Of a stretch of 50,092 nucleotides of DNA, positions 34,001 through 47,152 are shown in pieces; position 1 is the first letter of the stretch, and every line of letters begins with the position of its first letter. The position numbers and the translations under genes were made by a program. The notes beneath the pieces are model-generated. The model was given only the letters and a program-made list of their open reading frames with translations. It had not been told where the DNA came from and searched no databases. The stretch is from Nemertoderma westbladi (lineage: Eukaryota > Xenacoelomorpha > Nemertodermatida > Nemertodermatidae). The DNA lies in assembly GCA_032718475.1 (NCBI GenBank), contig JAUCBJ010009080.1, positions 1 through 50,092 on the forward strand, read 5' to 3'.

Positions 34001-35113
34001 CACAATTCATTTTAATCCAATTAATATTTTGCCCAAGTATGAGGTGAGTGTATGTTTGCCCGTATTTATGTAGAATGCTTTGCTAATTCATACCACAATT
34101 CATTTTAATCCAATTAATATTTTGCCCAAGTGTGAGGTGAGTGTATGTTTGCCCGTATATGTGTAGAATGCTTTGCTAATTCATACCACAATCCATTTTG
34201 ATCCACTTTCATATTTTGCCCAAGTATGAGGTGAGTGTGTGTTTGCCCGTATTTATGTAGAATGCTTTGCTAATTCATACCACAATTCATTTTAATCCAA
34301 TTAATATTTTGCCCAAGTATGAGGTGAGTGTATGTTTGCCCGTATTTATGTAGAATGCTTTGCTAATTCATACCACAATTCATTTTAATCCAATTAATAT
34401 TTTGCCCAAGTATGAGGTGAGTGTGTGTTTGCCCGTATTTATGTAGAATGCTTTGCTAATTCATACCACAATTCATTTTAATCCAATTAATATTTTGCCC
34501 AAGTATGAGGTGAGTGTATGTTTGCCCGTATTTATGTAGAATGCTTTGCTAATTCATACCACAATTCATTTTAATCCAATTAATATTTTGCCCAAGTATA
34601 AGGTGAGTGTATGTTTGCCCACACTTGCGTAGAATGCTTTGCTAATTCATACCACTATCCATTTTGATCCATATTAATATTTTGCCTAAGTATGAGGTGA
34701 GTGTATGTTTGCCCGTATTTGTGTAGAATGCTTTGCTAATTCATACCACAATTCATTTTGATCCAATTAATATTTTGCCCAAGTATAAGGTGAGTGTATG
34801 TTTGCCCGTATTTGTGTAGAATGCTTTGCTAATTCATACCACAATTCATTTTGATCCAATTAATATTTTGCCCAAGAATGAGGTGAGTGTATGTTTGCCC
34901 GTATTTGTGTAGAATGCTTTGCTAATTCATACCACAATTCATTTTGATCCAATTAATATTTTGCCCAAGTATAAGGTGAGTGTATGTTTGCCCGTATTTG
35001 TGTAGAATGCTTTGCTAATTCATACCACAATTCATTTTGATCCACTTTCATATTTTGCCCAAGTATGAGGTGAGTGTATGTTTGCCCGTATTTGTGTAGA
35101 ATGCTTTGCTAAT
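31038..35113. repeat. 93-94-bp satellite array, block 2 (about 43 copies)
   Basis: Same family as block 1 (gaggtgagtgtatgtttgcc), but with agaatgc instead of agaagaatgc, and mostly ttgatccatattaatatttt or ttaatccaattaatattttg in the second half. A large piece is duplicated at 838 bp: 32042-32454 reappears at 32880-33292. The array ends abruptly at 35113, inside a monomer, where the next satellite begins. Confidence 0.95.
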
Positions 35114-38100
35114 ACAATCCACCAATTAATATTGTTTCCTCTTTCAAGACCAGTGCACTTATGGTTGTGTATGCTGTGCCACTTGTGTTCTGGAATATTT
35201 AATCATCCTTTAATCGAACCACCAATTAATGATATATCCTCTTTTACTGTAGACCAGTCTGCTCGTGGTTGCTGTGTATGCTGCGCCACTTGTGTTCTGG
35301 AATATTTAATCATCCTCATACAATCCACCAATTAATAATGTTTCAGTCCACTTGTGGTTATTGTGTATGTTGTGCCAATTGTGTTCTGGAATATTTTATC
35401 CTCTTCTATAAAATCCACAAATTAATACATGTTTCCTCTTTCAAGACCAGTCCACTTAGTGGTTATTGTGTATGCTGTGCCACTTGTGTTCCGGAATATT
35501 TTGTCATCTTCCAAACAATCTACCATTAATAATGTTTCCCCTTTCAAGACCAGTCCACTTGTAAAATATTTTATACTCCTCATAAAATCTACCAATTAAT
35601 AAATGTCTCCTCTTTCAAGACCAGTTCACTTGTGGTTATTGTGTATGCTGTGCCACTTGTGTTCTGGAATATTTTATCCTCTTTTCTACAATCCACTAAT
35701 TAATAAATGTTTCCTCTTTCAAACAAGACCAGTCCACTTGTGGTTATTGTGTATGCTGTGCCACTTGTGTTCTGGAATATTTTATCCTCTTCTATACAAT
35801 CTACCAATTAATAAATGTCTCCTCTTTTAAGACCAGTTCACTTGTGGTTATTGTGTATGCTGTGCCACTTGTGTTCTGGAATATTTTATCCTCTTCTATA
35901 CAATCTACCAATTAATAAATGTCTCCTCTTTCAAGACCAGTTCACTTGTGGTTATTATGTATGCTGTGCCAATTGTGTTCTGGAATATTTTATCCTCTTC
36001 TATACAATCTACCAATTAATAAATGTCTCCTCTTTCAAGACCAGTTCACTTGTGGTTATTGTGTATGCTGTGCCACTTGTGTTCTGGAATATTTTATCCT
36101 CTTCTATACAATCTACCAATTAATAAATGTCTCCTCTTTCAAGACCAGTTCACTTGTGGTTATTATGTATGCTGTGCCAATTGTGTTCTGGAATATTTTA
36201 TCCTCTTCTATACAATCTACCAATTAATAAATGTCTCCTCTTTCAAGACCAGTTAACTTGTGGTTATTGTGTATGCTGTGCCACTTGTGTTCTGGAATAT
36301 TTTATCCTCTTCTATACAATCTACCAATTAATAAATGTCTCCTCTTTCAAGACCAGTTCACTTGTGGTTATTGTGTATGCTGTGCCAATTGTGTTCTGGA
36401 ATATTTTATCCTCTTTTCTACAATCCACTAATTAATAAATGTTTCCTCTTTCAAACAAGACCAGTCCACTTGTGGTTATTGTGTATGCTGTGCCACTTGT
36501 GTTCTGGAATATTTTATCCTCTTCTATACAATCTACCAATTAATAAATGTCTCCTCTTTCAAGACCAGTTCACTTGTGGTTATTGTGTATGCTGTGCCAC
36601 TTGTGTTCTGGAATATTTTATCCTCTTCTATACAATCTACCAATTAATAAATGTCTCCTCTTTCAAGACCAGTTCACTTGTGGTTATTGTGTATGCTATG
36701 CCACTGGTGTTCTGGAATATTTTATCCTCCTCATACAATCCACCAATTAATAAATGTTTCCTCTTTCAAACAAGAACAGTTCACTTGTGGTTATTGTGTA
36801 TGCTGTGCCACTTGTGTTCTGGAATATTTAATCATCCTTTAATCGAACCACCAATTAATGATATATCCTCTTTTACTGTAGACCAGTCTGCTCGTGGTTG
36901 CTGTGTATGCTGTGCCACTTGTGTTCTGGAATATTTAATCATCCTTTAATCGAACCACCAATTAATGATATATCCTCTTTTATTGTAGACCAGTCTGCTT
37001 GTGGTCGCTGTGTATGCTGCGCCACTTGTGTTCTGGAATATTTAATCATCCTTTAATCGAACCACCAATTAATGATCTATCCTCTTTTATTGTAGACCAG
37101 TCTGCTTGTGGTTGTTGTGTATGCTGCGCCACTTGTGTTCTGGAATATTTAATCATCCTTTAATCGAACCACCAATTATGATATATCCTCTTTTACTGTA
37201 GACCAGTCTGCTCGTGGTTGTTGTCTATGCTGCGCCACTTGTGTTCTGGAATATTTAATCATCCTTTAATCGAACCACCAATTAATGATATATCCTCTTT
37301 TATTGTAGACCAGTCTGCTTAGTGGTTGTTGTGTATGCTGCACCACTTGTGTTCTGGAATATTTAATCATCCTTTAATCGAACCACCAATTAATGATCTA
37401 TCCTCTTTTACTGTATACCAGTCTGCTCGTGGTTGTTGTGTATGCTGCGCCACTTGTGTTCTGGAATATTTAATCATCCTTTAATCGAACCACCAATTAA
37501 TGATCTATCCTCTTTTATGGTAGACCAGTCTGCTCGTGGTTGCTGTGTATGCTGCGCCACTTGTGTTCTGGAATATTTAATCATCCTTTAATCGAACCAC
37601 CAATTATGATCTATCCTCTTTTACTGTAGACCAGTCTGCTCGTGGTTGTTGTGTATGCTGCGCCACTTGTGTTCTGGAATATTTAATCATCCTTTAATCG
37701 AACCACCAATTATGATCTATCCTCTTTTACTGTAGACCAGTCTGCTCGTGGTTGTTGTGTATGCTGCGCCACTTGTGTTCTGGAATATTTAATCATCCTT
37801 TAATCGAACCACCAATTATGATCTATCCTCTTTTACTCTAGACCAGTCTGCTCGTGGTTGTTGTGTATGCTGCGCCACTTGTGTTCTGGAATATTTAATC
37901 ATCCTTTAATCGAACCCCAATTATGATCTATCCTCTTTTACTCTAGACCAGTCTGCTCGTGGTTGTTGTGTATGCTGCGCCACTTGTGTTCTGGAATATT
38001 TAATCATCCTTTAATCGAACCACCAATTATGATCTATCCTCTTTTACTCTAGACCAGTCTGCTCATGGTTGTTGTGTATGCTGCGCCTCTTGTGTTCTGG

Positions 38101-38590
38101 AATATTTAATCATCCTTTAATCGAACCACCAATTATGATCTATCCTCTTTTACTGTAGACCAGTCTGCTCGTGGTTGTTGTGTATGCTGCGCCACTTGTG
38201 TTCTGGAATATTTAATCATCCTTTAATCGAACCACCAATTATGATCTATCCTCTTTTACTGTATACCAGTCGGCTTGTGGTTGTTGTGAGTACTGCGCCA
38301 CTTGTGTTCTGGAATATTTTATCTTCTTTTAATCAAACCACCAATTATGATCTATCCTCTTTTACTGTATACCAGTCGGCTCGTGGTTGTTGTGTATGCT
38401 GCGCCACATGTGTTCTGGAATATTTAATCATCCTTTAATCGAACCACCAATTATGATCTATCCTCTTTTACTGTAGACCAGTCGGCTTGTGGTTGTTGTG
38501 AGTACTGCGCCACTTGTGTTCTGGAATATTTTATCTTCTTTTAATCAAACCACCAATTATGATCTATCCTCTTTTACTGTATACCAGTCG

Positions 38591-38690
38591 NNNNNNNNNN
38601 NNNNNNNNNNNNNNNNNNNNNNNNNNNNNNNNNNNNNNNNNNNNNNNNNNNNNNNNNNNNNNNNNNNNNNNNNNNNNNNNNNNNNNNNNN
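38591..38690. other. Assembly gap (100 N)
   Basis: Exactly 100 Ns interrupt a 106-bp monomer. A round 100 usually stands for a gap of unknown size, so the true length of this satellite is not known. Confidence 0.98.
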
Positions 38691-41600
38691 TGGAATATTT
38701 AATCATCCTTTAATCGAACCACCAATTAATGATCTATCCTCTTTTATTGTAGACCAGTCTGCTCGTGGTTGTTGTGTATGCTGCGCCACTTGTGTTCTGG
38801 AATATTTAATCATCCTTTAATCGAACCACCAATTATGATCTATCCTCTTTTACTGTAGACCAGTCTGCTCGTGGTTGTTGTGTATGCTGCGCCACTTGTG
38901 TTCTGGAATATTTAATCATCCTTTAATCGAACCACCAATTATGATCTATCCTCTTTTACTGTAGACCGGTCTGCTCGTGGTTGCTGTGTATGCTGCGCCA
39001 CTTGTGTTCTGGAATATTTTATCCTCTTTTAATCGAACCACCAATTATGATCTATCCTCTTTTACTGTAGACCAGTCTGCTCGTGGTTGTTGTGTATGCT
39101 GCGCCACTTGTGTTCTGGAATATTTAATCATCCTTTAATCGAACCACCAATTATGATCTATCTTCTTTTACTCTAGACCAGTCTGCTCGTGGTTGTTGTG
39201 TATGCTGCGCCTCTTGTGTTCTGGAATATTTTATCTTCTTTTAATCAAACCACCAATTATGATCTATCCTATTTTACTGTATACCAGTCGGCTCGTGGTT
39301 GTTGTTTATGCTGCGCCACTTGTGTTCTGGAATATTTAATCATCCTTTAATCGAACCACCAATTATGATCTATCTTCTTTTACTGTATACCAGTCGGCTT
39401 GTGGTTGTTGTGAGTACTGCGCCACTTGTGTTCTGGAATATTTTATCTTCTTTTAATCAAACCACCAATTATGATCTATCCTATTTTACTGTATACCAGT
39501 CGGCTCGTGGTTGTTGTTTATGCTGCGCCACTTGTGTTCTGGAATATTTTATCTTCTTTTAATCAAACCACCAATTATGATCTATCCTATTTTACTGTAT
39601 ACCAGTCGGCTCGTGGTTGTTGTTTATGCTGCGCCACTTGTGTTCTGGAATATTTAATCATCCTTTAATCGAACCACCAATTATGATCTATCTTCTTTTA
39701 CTGTATACCAGTCGGCTTGTGGTTGTTGTGAGTACTGCGCCACTTGTGTTCTGGAATATTTTATCTTCTTTTAATCAAACCACCAATTATGATCTATCCT
39801 ATTTTACTGTATACCAGTCGGCTCGTGGTTGTTGTTTATGCTGCGCCACTTGTGTTCTGGAATATTTAATCATCCTTTAATCGAACCACCAATTATGATC
39901 TATCTTCTTTTACTCTAGACCAGTCTGCTCGTGGTTGTTGTGTATGCTGCGCCTCTTGTGTTCTGGAATATTTAATCATCCTTTACTCGAACCACCAATT
40001 ATGATCTATCCTCTTTTACTGTAGACCAGTCTGCTCGTGGTTGTTGTGTATGCTGCGCCACTTGTGTTCTGGAATATTTAATCATCCTTTAATCGAACCA
40101 CCAATTATGATCTATCCTCTTTTACTGTAGACCAGTCTGCTCGTGGTTGCTGTGTATGCTGCGCCACTTGTGTTCTGGAATATTTAATCATCCTTTAATC
40201 GAACCACCAATTATGATCTATCCTCTTTTACTGTAGACCATTCTGCTCGTGGTTGTTGTGTATGCTGCGCCACTTGTGTTCTGGAATATTTAATCATCCT
40301 TTAATCGAACCACCAATTAATGATCTATCCTCTTTTACTGTAGACCAGTCTGCTCGTGGTTGCTGTGTATGCTGCGCCACTTGTGTTCTGGAATATTTAA
40401 TCATCCTTTAATCGAACCACCAATTATGATCTATCCTCTTTTACTGTAGACCATTCTGCTCGTGGTTGTTGTGTATGCTGCGCCACTTGTGTTCTGGAAT
40501 ATTTAATCATCCTTTAATCGAACCACCAATTAATGATCTATCCTCTTTTATTGTAGACCAGTCTGCTTAGTGGTTGTTGTGTATGCTGCACCACTTGTGT
40601 TCTGGAATATTTAATCATCCTTTAATCGAACCACCAATTATGATCTATCCTCTTTTACTCTAGACCAGTCTGCTCATGGTTGTTGTGTATGCTGCGCCTC
40701 TTGTGTTCTGGAATATTTAATCATCCTTTAATCGAACCACCAATTATGATCTATCCTCTTTTACTGTAGACCAGTCTGCTCGTGGTTGTTGTGAGTACTG
40801 CGCCACTTGTGTTCTGGAATATTTTATCTTCTTTTAATCAAACCACCAATTATGATATATCCTATTTTACTGTATACCAGTCGGCTCGTGGTTGTTGTGT
40901 ATGCTGCGCCACTTGTGTTCTGGAATATTTAATCATCCTTTAATCGAACCACCAATTATGATCTATCCTCTTTTACTGTATACCAGTCGGCTTGTGGTTG
41001 TTGTGAGTACTGCGCCACTTGTGTTCTGGAATATTTTATCTTCTTTTAATCAAACCACCAATTATGATATATCCTCTTTTACTGTATACCAGTCGGCTCG
41101 TGGTTGTTGTGTATGCTGCGCCACTTGTGTTCTGGAATATTTAATCATCCTTTAATCGAACCACCAATTATGATCTATCCTCTTTTACTGTATACCAGTC
41201 GGCTTGTGGTTGTTGTGAGTACTGCGCCACTTGTGTTCTGGAATATTTTATCTTCTTTTAATCAAACCACCAATTATGATATATCCTCTTTTACTGTATA
41301 CCAGTCGGCTCGTGGTTGTTGTGTATGCTGCGCCACTTGTGTTCTGGAATATTTAATCATCCTTTAATCGAACCACCAATTATGATCTATCCTCTTTTAC
41401 TCTAGACCAGTCTGCTCGTGGTTGTTGTGTATGCTGCGCCTCTTGTGTTCTGGAATATTTAATCATCCTTTAATCGAACCACCAATTATGATCTATCCTC
41501 TTTTACTGTAGACCAGTCTGCTCGTGGTTGTTGTGTATGCTGCGCCACTTGTGTTCTGGAATATTTAATCATTCTTTAATCGAACCACCAATTATGATCT

Positions 41601-42780
41601 ATCCTCTTTTACTGTAGACCAGTCTGCTCGTGGTTGCTGTGTATGCTGCGCCACTTGTGTTCTGGAATATTTAATCATCCTTTAATCGAACCACCAATTA
41701 TGATCTATCCTCTTTTATTGTAGACCAGTCTGCTCGTGGTTGCTGTGTATGCTGCGCCACTTGTGTTCTGGAATATTTAATCATCCTTTAATCGAACCAC
41801 CAATTATGATCTATCCTCTTTTACTGTAGACCAGTCTGCTCGTGGTTGTTGTGTATGCTGCGCCACTTGTGTTCTGGAATATTTAATCATTCTTTAATCG
41901 AACCACCAATTATGATCTATCCTCTTTTACTGTAGACCAGTCTGCTCGTGGTTGCTGTGTATGCTGCGCCACTTGTGTTCTGGAATATTTAATCATCCTT
42001 TAATCGAACCACCAATTATGATCTATCCTCTTTTATTGTAGACCAGTCTGCTCGTGGTTGCTGTGTATGCTGCGCCACTTGTGTTCTGGAATATTTAATC
42101 ATCCTTTAATCGAACCACCAATTATGATCTATCCTCTTTTATTGTAGACCAGTCTGCTCGTGGTTGTTGTGTATGCTGCGCCACTTGTGTTCTGGAATAT
42201 TTAATCATCCTTTAATCGAACCACCAATTATGATCTATCCTCTTTTACTGTAGACCAGTCTGCTCGTGGTTGTTGTGTATGCTGCGCCACTTGTGTTCTG
42301 GAATATTTAATCATCCTTTAATCGAACCACCAATTAATGATCTATCCTCTTTTACTGTAGACCAGTCTGCTCGTGGTTGTTGTGTATGCTGCGCCACTTG
42401 TGTTCTGGAATATTTAATCATCCTTTAATCGAACCACCAATTAATGATCTATCCTCTTTTATTGTAGACCAGTCTGCTCGTGGTTGTTGTGTATGCTGCG
42501 CCACTTGTGTTCTGGAATATTTAATCATCCTTTAATCGAACCACCAATTATGATCTATCCTCTTTTACTGTAGACCAGTCTGCTCGTGGTTGTTGTGTAT
42601 GCTGCGCCACTTGTGTTCTGGAATATTTAATCATCCTTTAATCGAACCACCAATTATGATCTATCCTCTTTTACTGTAGACCAGTCTGCTCGTGGTTGTT
42701 GTGTATGCTGCGCCACTTGTGTTCTGGAATATTTAATCATCCTTTAATCGAACCACCAATTATGATCTATCCTCTTTTAC

Positions 42781-45700
42781 TCTAGACCAGTCTGCTCGTG
42801 GTTGCTGTGTATGCTGCACCACTTGTGTTCTGGAATATTTAATCATCCTTTAATCGAACCACCAATTAATGATCTATCCTCTTTTATTGTAGACCAGTCT
42901 GCTTGTGGTTGTTGTGTATGCTGCGCCACTTGTGTTCTGGAATATTTAATCATCCTTTAATCGAACCACCAATTAATGATCTATCCTCTTTTATTGTAGA
43001 CCAGTCTGCTTGTGGTTGTTGTGTATGCTGCGCCACTTGTGTTCTGGAATATTTAATCACCCTTTAATCGAACCACCAATTAATGATCTATCCTCTTTTA
43101 TTGTAGACCAGTCTGCTCGTGGTTGTTGTGTATGCTGCGCCACTTGTGTTCTGGAATATTTAATCATCCTTTAATCGAACCACCAATTATGATCTATCCT
43201 CTTTTACTGTAGACCAGTCTGCTCGTGGTTGTTGTGTATGCTGCGCCACTTGTGTTCTGGAATATTTAATCATCCTTTAATCGAACCACCAATTATGATC
43301 TATCCTCTTTTACTGTAGACCAGTCTGCTCGTGGTTGTTGTGTATGCTGCGCCACTTGTGTTCTGGAATATTTAATCATCCTTTAATCGAACCACCAATT
43401 AATGATCTATCCTCTTTTACTGTAGACCAGTCTGCTCGTGGTTGTTGTGTATGCTGCGCCACTTGTGTTCTGGAATATTTAATCATCCTTTAATCGAACC
43501 ACCAATTATGATCTATCCTCTTTTACTGTAGACCAGTCTGCTCGTGGTTGTTGTGTATGCTGCGCCACTTGTGTTCTGGAATATTTAATCATCCTTTAAT
43601 CGAACCACCAATTAATTATATATCCTCTTTTACTGTAGACCAGTCTGCTCGTGGTTGTTGTGTATGCTGCGCCACTTGTGTTCTGGAATATTTAATCATC
43701 CTTTAATCGAACCACCAATTAATGATCTATCCTCTTTTACTGTAGACCAGTCTGCTCGTGGTTGTTGTGTATGCTGCGCCACTTGTGTTCTGGAATATTT
43801 AATCATCCTTTAATCGAACCACCAATTAATGATCTATCTTCTTTTATTGTAGACCAGTCTGCTCGTGGTTGTTGTGTATGCTGCGCCACTTGTGTTCTGG
43901 AATATTTAATCATCCTTTAATCGAACCACCAATTATGATCTATCCTCTTTTACTGTAGACCAGTCTGCTCGTGGTTGTTGTGTATGCTGCGCCACTTGTG
44001 TTCTGGAATATTTAATCATCCTTTAATCGAACCACCAATTATGATCTATCCTCTTTTACTGTAGACCAGTCTGCTCGTGGTTGTTGTGTATGCTGCGCCA
44101 CTTGTGTTCTGGAATATTTAATCATCCTTTAATCGAACCACCAATTATGATCTATCCTCTTTTACTCTAGACCAGTCTGCTCGTGGTTGCTGTGTATGCT
44201 GCACCACTTGTGTTCTGGAATATTTAATCATCCTTTAATCGAACCACCAATTAATGATCTATCCTCTTTTATTGTAGACCAGTCTGCTTGTGGTTGTTGT
44301 GTATGCTGCGCCACTTGTGTTCTGGAATATTTAATCATCCTTTAATCGAACCACCAATTAATGATCTATCCTCTTTTATTGTAGACCAGTCTGCTTGTGG
44401 TTGTTGTGTATGCTGCGCCACTTGTGTTCTGGAATATTTAATCATCCTTTAATCGAACCACCAATTAATGATCTATCCTCTTTTATTGTAGACCAGTCTG
44501 CTCGTGGTTGTTGTGTATGCTGCGCCACTTGTGTTCTGGAATATTTAATCATCCTTTAATCGAACCACCAATTATGATCTATCCTCTTTTACTGTAGACC
44601 AGTCTGCTCGTGGTTGTTGTGTATGCTGCGCCACTTGTGTTCTGGAATATTTAATCATCCTTTAATCGAACCACCAATTATGATCTATCCTCTTTTACTG
44701 TAGACCAGTCTGCTCGTGGTTGTTGTGTATGCTGCGCCACTTGTGTTCTGGAATATTTAATCATCCTTTAATCGAACCACCAATTAATGATCTATCCTCT
44801 TTTACTGTAGACCAGTCTGCTCGTGGTTGTTGTGTATGCTGCGCCACTTGTGTTCTGGAATATTTAATCATCCTTTAATCGAACCACCAATTATGATCTA
44901 TCCTCTTTTACTGTAGACCAGTCTGCTCGTGGTTGTTGTGTATGCTGCGCCACTTGTGTTCTGGAATATTTAATCATCCTTTAATCGAACCACCAATTAA
45001 TTATATATCCTCTTTTACTGTAGACCAGTCTGCTCGTGGTTGTTGTGTATGCTGCGCCACTTGTGTTCTGGAATATTTAATCATCCTTTAATCGAACCAC
45101 CAATTAATGATCTATCCTCTTTTACTGTAGACCAGTCTGCTCGTGGTTGTTGTGTATGCTGCGCCACTTGTGTTCTGGAATATTTAATCATCCTTTAATC
45201 GAACCACCAATTAATGATCTATCTTCTTTTATTGTAGACCAGTCTGCTCGTGGTTGTTGTGTATGCTGCGCCACTTGTGTTCTGGAATATTTAATCATCC
45301 TTTAATCGAACCACCAATTATGATCTATCCTCTTTTACTGTAGACCAGTCTGCTCGTGGTTGTTGTGTATGCTGCGCCACTTGTGTTCTGGAATATTTAA
45401 TCATCCTTTAATCGAACCACCAATTATGATCTATCCTCTTTTACTGTAGACCAGTCTGCTCGTGGTTGTTGTGTATGCTGCGCCACTTGTGTTCTGGAAT
45501 ATTTAATCATCCTTTAATCGAACCACCAATTATGATCTATCCTCTTTTACTCTAGACCAGTCTGCTCGTGGTTGCTGTGTATGCTGCACCACTTGTGTTC
45601 TGGAATATTTAATCATCCTTTAATCGAACCACCAATTAATGATCTATCCTCTTTTATTGTAGACCAGTCTGCTTGTGGTTGTTGTGTATGCTGCGCCACT

Positions 45701-46165
45701 TGTGTTCTGGAATATTTAATCATCCTTTAATCGAACCACCAATTAATGATCTATCCTCTTTTATTGTAGACCAGTCTGCTTGTGGTTGTTGTGTATGCTG
45801 CGCCACTTGTGTTCTGGAATATTTAATCATCCTTTAATCGAACCACCAATTAATGATCTATCCTCTTTTATTGTAGACCAGTCTGCTCGTGGTTGTTGTG
45901 TATGCTGCGCCACTTGTGTTCTGGAATATTTAATCATCCTTTAATCGAACCACCAATTATGATCTATCCTCTTTTACTGTAGACCAGTCTGCTCGTGGTT
46001 GTTGTGTATGCTGCGCCACTTGTGTTCTGGAATATTTAATCATCCTTTAATCGAACCACCAATTAATGATCTATCCTCTTTTATTGTAGACCAGTCTGCT
46101 TGTGGTTGTTGTGTATGCTGCACCACTTGTGTTCTGGAATATTTAATCATCCTTTAATCGAACCA
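42781..46165. repeat. 1385-bp higher-order repeat in the 106-bp array
   Basis: The tctagaccag monomer with gttgctgtgtatgctgcacc occurs at 42781, 44166 and 45551, each 1385 bp apart. The rare attaattata variant occurs at 43611 and 44996, the same distance. At least two full copies and a partial third are present. The unit is 13 monomers. Confidence 0.9.
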
Positions 46166-47110
46166 CCAATTATGATCTATCCTCTTTTACTGTAGACCAG
46201 TCTGCTCGTGGTTGTTGTGTATGCTGCGCCACTTGTGTTCTGGAATATTTAATCATCCTTTAATCGAACCACCAATTATGATCTATCCTCTTTTACTGTA
46301 GACCAGTCTGCTCGTGGTTGTTGTGTATGCTGCGCCACTTGTGTTCTGGAATATTTAATCATCCTTTAATCGAACCACCAATTAATGATCTATCCTCTTT
46401 TATTGTAGACCAGTCTGCTCGTGGTTGTTGTGTATGCTGCGCCACTTGTGTTCTGGAATATTTAATCATCCTTTAATCGAACCACCAATTATGATCTATC
46501 CTCTTTTACTGTAGACCACTCTACTCATGGTTGTTGTGTATGCTGCACCTCTTGTATTCTGGAATATTTTATCCTCCTTTAATCGAACCACCAATTAATG
46601 ATCTATCCCCTTTTACTGTAGACCAGTCTGGGCGTGGTTGTTGTGTATGCTGCGCCTCTTATGTTCTGGAATATTTTATCCTCCTTTAATCGAACCACCA
46701 ATTAATGATCTATCCTCTTTTACTGTAGACCAGTCTGGGCGTGGTTGTTGTGTATGCTGCGCCTCTTGTGTTCTGGAATATTTTATCCTCCTTTAATCAA
46801 ACCACCAATTATGATCTATCCCCTTTGAGTGCAGTCTAGTCGGCTCGCGGTTGTTGTGTATGCTGCACCTCTTGCGTTCTGGAATATTTAATCCTCTTTT
46901 AATCAAACCACCAATTATGATCTGATCTATCCTCTTTTACTGTATACCAGTCGGCTTGTGGTTGTTGTGTATGCTGAGCCACTTGTGTTCTGGAATATTT
47001 TATCATCCTTTAATCGAACCACCAATTAATGATCTATCCTCTTTTACTGTAGACCAGTCTGGGCGTGGTTGTTGTGTATGCCGCGCCACTTGTTTTCTGG
47101 AATATTTTAT

Positions 47111-47152
47111 AGGTAGGTAGGTAGGCAGGTAGGTAGGTAGGTAGGTAGGTGG
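47111..47152. repeat. (AGGT)n microsatellite at the array end
   Basis: About ten tandem aggt units with one aggc interruption follow directly on the last 106-bp monomer. Confidence 0.95.

Larger units (their letters stand above)
35114..47110. repeat. 104/106-bp satellite array (about 113 copies)
   Basis: Monomers share gccacttgtgttctggaata and accaccaattatgatctatc. A 104-bp subfamily (cctctttcaagaccagttca, tatacaatctaccaattaat) dominates 35600-36800 and a 106-bp subfamily (gaccagtctgctcgtggttg) dominates afterwards. Between about 38260 and 41390 a variant with gagtactgcgcc alternates with the standard unit, giving 212-bp dimers. The last 600 bp is more diverged, as expected at an array edge. 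The reading frames inside it are by-products of the repeat. Confidence 0.97.

Noticed and set aside
25757-35113. Short frames in the 94-96-bp satellite on both strands
   Set aside because: They repeat the monomer translation and break whenever a monomer changes length.
38175-41367. Repeated 87-codon frames in the 106-bp array
   Set aside because: They are identical by-products of the 212-bp dimer spacing, with no independent coding evidence.
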